NCBI RefSeq assembly: GCF_031143425.1
Contig: NC_090450.1
Location: 168,385,486-168,449,485, forward strand
Source: Pleurodeles waltl
Lineage: Eukaryota > Chordata > Amphibia > Caudata > Salamandridae
DNA length: 64,000 bases
Reading direction: 5' to 3'
The position numbers were made by a program, and so were the translations under genes. How positions within the stretch are numbered: position 1 is the stretch's first letter; every line of letters starts with the position of its first letter. Positions 61,521-64,000 of the stretch are shown here, in pieces. The notes below the pieces were generated by a model. It made no database searches. It was not told the DNA's origin and saw nothing but the letters and a program-made list of their open reading frames with translations.

Positions 61521-61795
61521 CCTGGCAGTTCGGGCTGGACTGTTCCCATGAGGAACAGGGTCAAGACTGATTTGCATATGGTTGGGTTCAAACTGGGGTG
61601 GCATGGTGAGCAAAATAATGGATGGATTAAACCCAGATCTGTGACTGGGGTGAATGTTTGATTGGTTCCGCATTCCGTCCATCCAATTACGCTAACCCAC
61701 AGCGTTTGTGTTTTGCTTTGCTTTTGCCGCCCTAAGTGCGCCGGGTATGCCCAGACGCGGGTCCCGGGCTCACTGTGCCACTGGATTCAAGCTAG

Positions 61796-61865
61796 CCTGG
61801 CTGAAGAGGGGTGAAACCCTGAAACCGGTCCCAGGATGCTTGTTTCCGGTCCATGGAGAACCTGG
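61796..61865 (+). ncRNA. Hammerhead-like ribozyme motif, unit 2
   Basis: Core CTGAAGA at 61801-61807, GAAAC from 61821, predicted cleavage after 61851. Stem II has one C-to-T change that still allows a G-U pair. Stem III is ACCGG/CCGGT, fully paired. After the site the sequence reads CATGG instead of CAGGG, weakening stem I. Confidence 0.45.
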
Positions 61866-62141
61866 CCTGGCAGTTCGGGCTGGACTGTTCCCATGAGGAA
61901 CAGGGTCAAGACTGATTTGCATATGGCTGGGTTCAAACTGGGGTGGCATGATGAGCAAAATAATGGATGGATTAAACCCAGATCTGTGACTGGGGGTGAA
62001 TGTTTGATTGGTTCCGCATTCCGTCCATCCAATTACGCTATCCCACAGCATTTGTGTTTTGCTTTGCTTTTGCCGCCCTAAGTGCGCCGGGTATGCCCAG
62101 ACGTGGGTCCCGGGCTCACTGTGCCACTGGATTCAAGCTAG

Positions 62142-62211
62142 CCTGGCTGAAGAGGGGTGAAACCCCGAAACCGGTCCCAGGATGCTTGTTTCCGGTCCAG
62201 GGAGAACCTGG
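62142..62211 (+). ncRNA. Hammerhead-like ribozyme motif, unit 3
   Basis: Core CTGAAGA at 62147-62153, intact stem II GGGG/CCCC, stem III ACCGG/CCGGT, predicted cleavage after 62197. This is the consensus form of the array. Confidence 0.5.
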
Positions 62212-62487
62212 CCTGGCAGTTCGGGCTGGACTGTTCCCATGAGGAACAGGGTCAAGACTGGTTTGCATATGGCTGGGTTCAAACTGGGGTGGCATGGTGA
62301 GCAAAATAATGGATGGATTAAACCCAGATCTGTGACTGGGGGTGAATGTTTGATTGGTTCCGCATTCCGTCCATCCAATTACGCTATCCCACAGCGTTTG
62401 TGTTTTGCTTTGCTTTTGCCGCCCTAAGTGCGCCGGGTATGCCCAGACGTGGGTCCCGGGCTCACTGTGCCACTGGATTCAAGCTAG

Positions 62488-62557
62488 CCTGGCTGAAGAG
62501 GGGTGAAACCCCGAAACCGGTCCCAGGATGCTTGTTTCCGGTCTAGGGAGAACCTGG
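62488..62557 (+). ncRNA. Hammerhead-like ribozyme motif, unit 4
   Basis: Core CTGAAGA at 62493-62499, predicted cleavage after 62543 (GTC), followed by TAGGG rather than CAGGG. Its octamer is altered to GTTTGCAT at 62261. Confidence 0.45.
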
Positions 62558-62833
62558 CCTGGCAGTTCGGGCTGGACTGTTCCCATGAGGAACAGGGTCA
62601 AGACTGATTTGCATATGGCTGGGTTCAAACTGGGGTGGCATGGTGAGCAAAATAATGGATGGATTAAACCCAGATCTGTGACTGGGGGTGAATGTTTGAT
62701 TGGTTCCGCATTCCGTCCATCCAATTACGCTATCCCACAGCGTTTGTGTTTTGCTTTGCTTTTGCCGCCCTAAGTGCGCCGGGTATGCCCAGACGTGGGT
62801 CCCGGGCTCACTGTGCCACTGGATTCAAGCTAG

Positions 62834-62903
62834 CCTGGCTGAAGAGGGGTGAAACCCCGAAACCGGTCCCAGGATGCTTGTTTCCGGTCCAGGGAGAACC
62901 TGG
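62834..62903 (+). ncRNA. Hammerhead-like ribozyme motif, unit 5
   Basis: Core CTGAAGA at 62839-62845, stem II and III as in unit 3, predicted cleavage after 62889. The partial unit 6 stops before its core. Confidence 0.5.
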
Positions 62904-63710
62904 CCTGGCAGTTCGGGCTGGACTGTTCCCATGAGGAACAGGGTCAAGACTGATTTGCATATGGCTGGGTTCAAACTGGGGTGGCATTGTGAGCAAAATA
63001 ATGGATGGATTAAACCCAGATCTGTGACTGGGGGTGAATGTTTGATTGGTTCCGCATTCCGTCCATCCAATTACGCTATCCCACAGCGTTTGTGTTTTGC
63101 TTTGCTGCTGCCTGTAATGTTGTACAATGATGGAAGCAACTTCCTCTTTCTCAGATACATCCTTTGAGAGGCCGGATTCTTAATTTTCCTAAAAACAGAT
63201 GTGTCATGCTTAATCCACAAGGACCAGGCTAAGAATTTTCCAATCTGCTGGCTCTCCTCATACAGTTGTTGCTGATAAGCTTTAGAACTATTAATTTTTT
63301 CTAGTAGAAAAAAATCCCGTAATTTTGTTTAGCCTCCTCCCTACCCCTCACAACAGATCCCTTACCTTCTGAGCTAATAACGGCCCTCCAAGTACAATCA
63401 ACCACTAGATTTAACTCCTTTAGTTGCCTTAAATGCTCTTTCTTTTGATTGGCTTTGCTGGCAATGATGCGGCCACGTTCCGTGTCCATGAAAACCGAAA
63501 ACAGCAAAGTCATGTTTCTATTAATTCAAAAAACTCAGATATGAATGCCCGTATGTCTTCAAGCCATATCTGATTGGTTAATGAAGCCCTATCAAGCTGC
63601 ACCTAAATTCTGTTCTGGTAGGAGCAGCTAATTCTACTGAGAATGACACCCCCGAATGGTCCCAGAAAGCCTTCGCCCAAGTATCTGACTCAACACTCTT
63701 AAGGAACTTA

Positions 63711-64000
63711 GGGGCATATTTATACTCCGTTTGCGCTAAATTTGCGTCGTTTTTTTAGACGCAAATTCGGCGCAAAACTAACGCCATATTTATACTTTGG
63801 CGTTAGACGCGTCTAGCGCCAAAGTAGGAGGAAAGAGCGTAATTTTTTTGCGTGAACGCCTTCCTTGCGTTAATGAGATGCAAGGTAGGCGTTCCCGTCT
63901 AAAAAAATGACTGCGACGCAAATGCGTCGAATTTATACTCCTGGGCAAAAATCACGCCCGGGAGTGGGCGGGGCAAAAAAACCCGCATTTGCGCCTCTTT
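63711..64000. mobile_element. Harbinger family B MITE, left part (runs past window end)
   Basis: TTA (63708-63710) precedes GGGGCATATTTATACTCCG, a likely target duplication and terminal repeat. Alternating GCGTCG/CGACGC, TTGGCGTTAGACGCGTCTAGCGCCAA (a palindrome, 63799-63824) and the 28-base block at 63870 link it to 52790-53648. Its right end is outside the window. Confidence 0.7.

Larger units (their letters stand above)
61224..63106 (+). repeat. 346-bp tandem array (5.4 units), hammerhead-type satellite/retrozyme
   Basis: Five full units and a partial sixth of 346 bases (one of 345), marked by an octamer at 61224, 61570, 61915, 62261, 62607 and 62953. Units are nearly identical, far less diverged than the surrounding L1. 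Each full unit carries ATTTGCAT (GTTTGCAT in unit 4), the distal element of snRNA promoters, followed about 230 bases later by a hammerhead-like core. Newt satellite 2 (about 330 bp, transcribed from a snRNA-type promoter and self-cleaving) has the same two components. GCTGCCTG stands immediately before (61216-61223) and after (63107-63114), an 8-bp target duplication within L1. Frames of about 80 codons repeating here are artefacts of the repeat. Confidence 0.75.
57430..63640 (-). pseudogene. L1 ORF2, minus strand, split by three later insertions
   Basis: Read on the minus strand: 63513-63301 carries DTERGRIIASKANQKKE, a linker region upstream of the reverse transcriptase. After the tandem array and a MITE, 60486-59820 carries VNSYRHISLLNAISS and the ADKAFDLINW block. 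After a 1-kb insertion, 58795-58620 has NRGTHQGWPLSPILF and FTDDMILYL with both catalytic Asp retained. Next come 58426-57935 (QGGLTLPHMWTYYHVW) and the C-terminal region to 57444. The order is that of an L1 ORF2. Stops, frameshifts and the insertions make it inactive. The insertions share orientation-independent boundaries that let the L1 be followed across them, so their relative age can be read. Confidence 0.7.

Noticed and set aside
61309..63167. Repeated 80-codon frames in the tandem array
   Set aside because: Identical in each unit on both strands and follow from the 346-bp repeat; the RNA features explain the unit better.

Overview
The window reads as gene-poor intergenic DNA from a very large vertebrate genome, most likely a salamander and probably a newt close to Pleurodeles. 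This rests on the sequence style: nested old transposons, GGCGGT-rich fold-back elements, PIF/Harbinger SANT and transposase genes, L1 and L2-like LINEs, and a 346-bp tandem repeat that combines a snRNA-type octamer with a hammerhead-like core, as in newt satellite 2. The species assignment is from recall and was not searched. I found no host gene I can name. The best candidate is one short membrane-protein-like reading frame at 23.5 kb.

Layout. 0-6.7 kb: 3' part of a Harbinger element carrying the low-complexity tail of a SANT-type protein. A 3.05-kb LTR-like element splits it at a 5-bp target duplication, and a 74-bp minisatellite hit by an L2-like tail follows. 6.9-10.4 kb: exon-like reading frames with poly(A) signals on both strands, probably another transposon. 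11.5-26.2 kb: two oppositely oriented 15-bp satellite arrays enclosing an inverted pair of unique repeats (13.9-15.4 and 20.9-21.8 kb) and an L2-like LINE. 26.6-39.3 kb: two copies of a 630-bp GC-rich fold-back element flank L1 remnants, a MITE with internal duplications, a TATA-bearing LTR-like segment, a 91-bp tandem array and a TA microsatellite. 39.3-45.8 kb: mostly unrecognised sequence, then tRNA-derived SINEs and a 73-bp degenerate tandem repeat. 45.8-53.6 kb: composite Harbinger region with two SANT genes and a decayed DDE transposase. 54.2-55.3 kb: a non-autonomous hAT element. 57.4-63.7 kb: a minus-strand L1 interrupted three times, by an LTR-like segment, a Harbinger MITE and the 346-bp hammerhead array. 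The last 290 bases start another Harbinger MITE.

Functionally, the coding pieces are those of transposons: Harbinger transposase plus its SANT DNA-binding partner, and LINE endonuclease/reverse transcriptase. Nearly all are broken by stops, frameshifts or insertions. The most interesting item is the hammerhead-type array at 61.2-63.1 kb. It sits inside L1 between 8-bp direct repeats and so looks like a mobilised retrozyme rather than a static satellite block.
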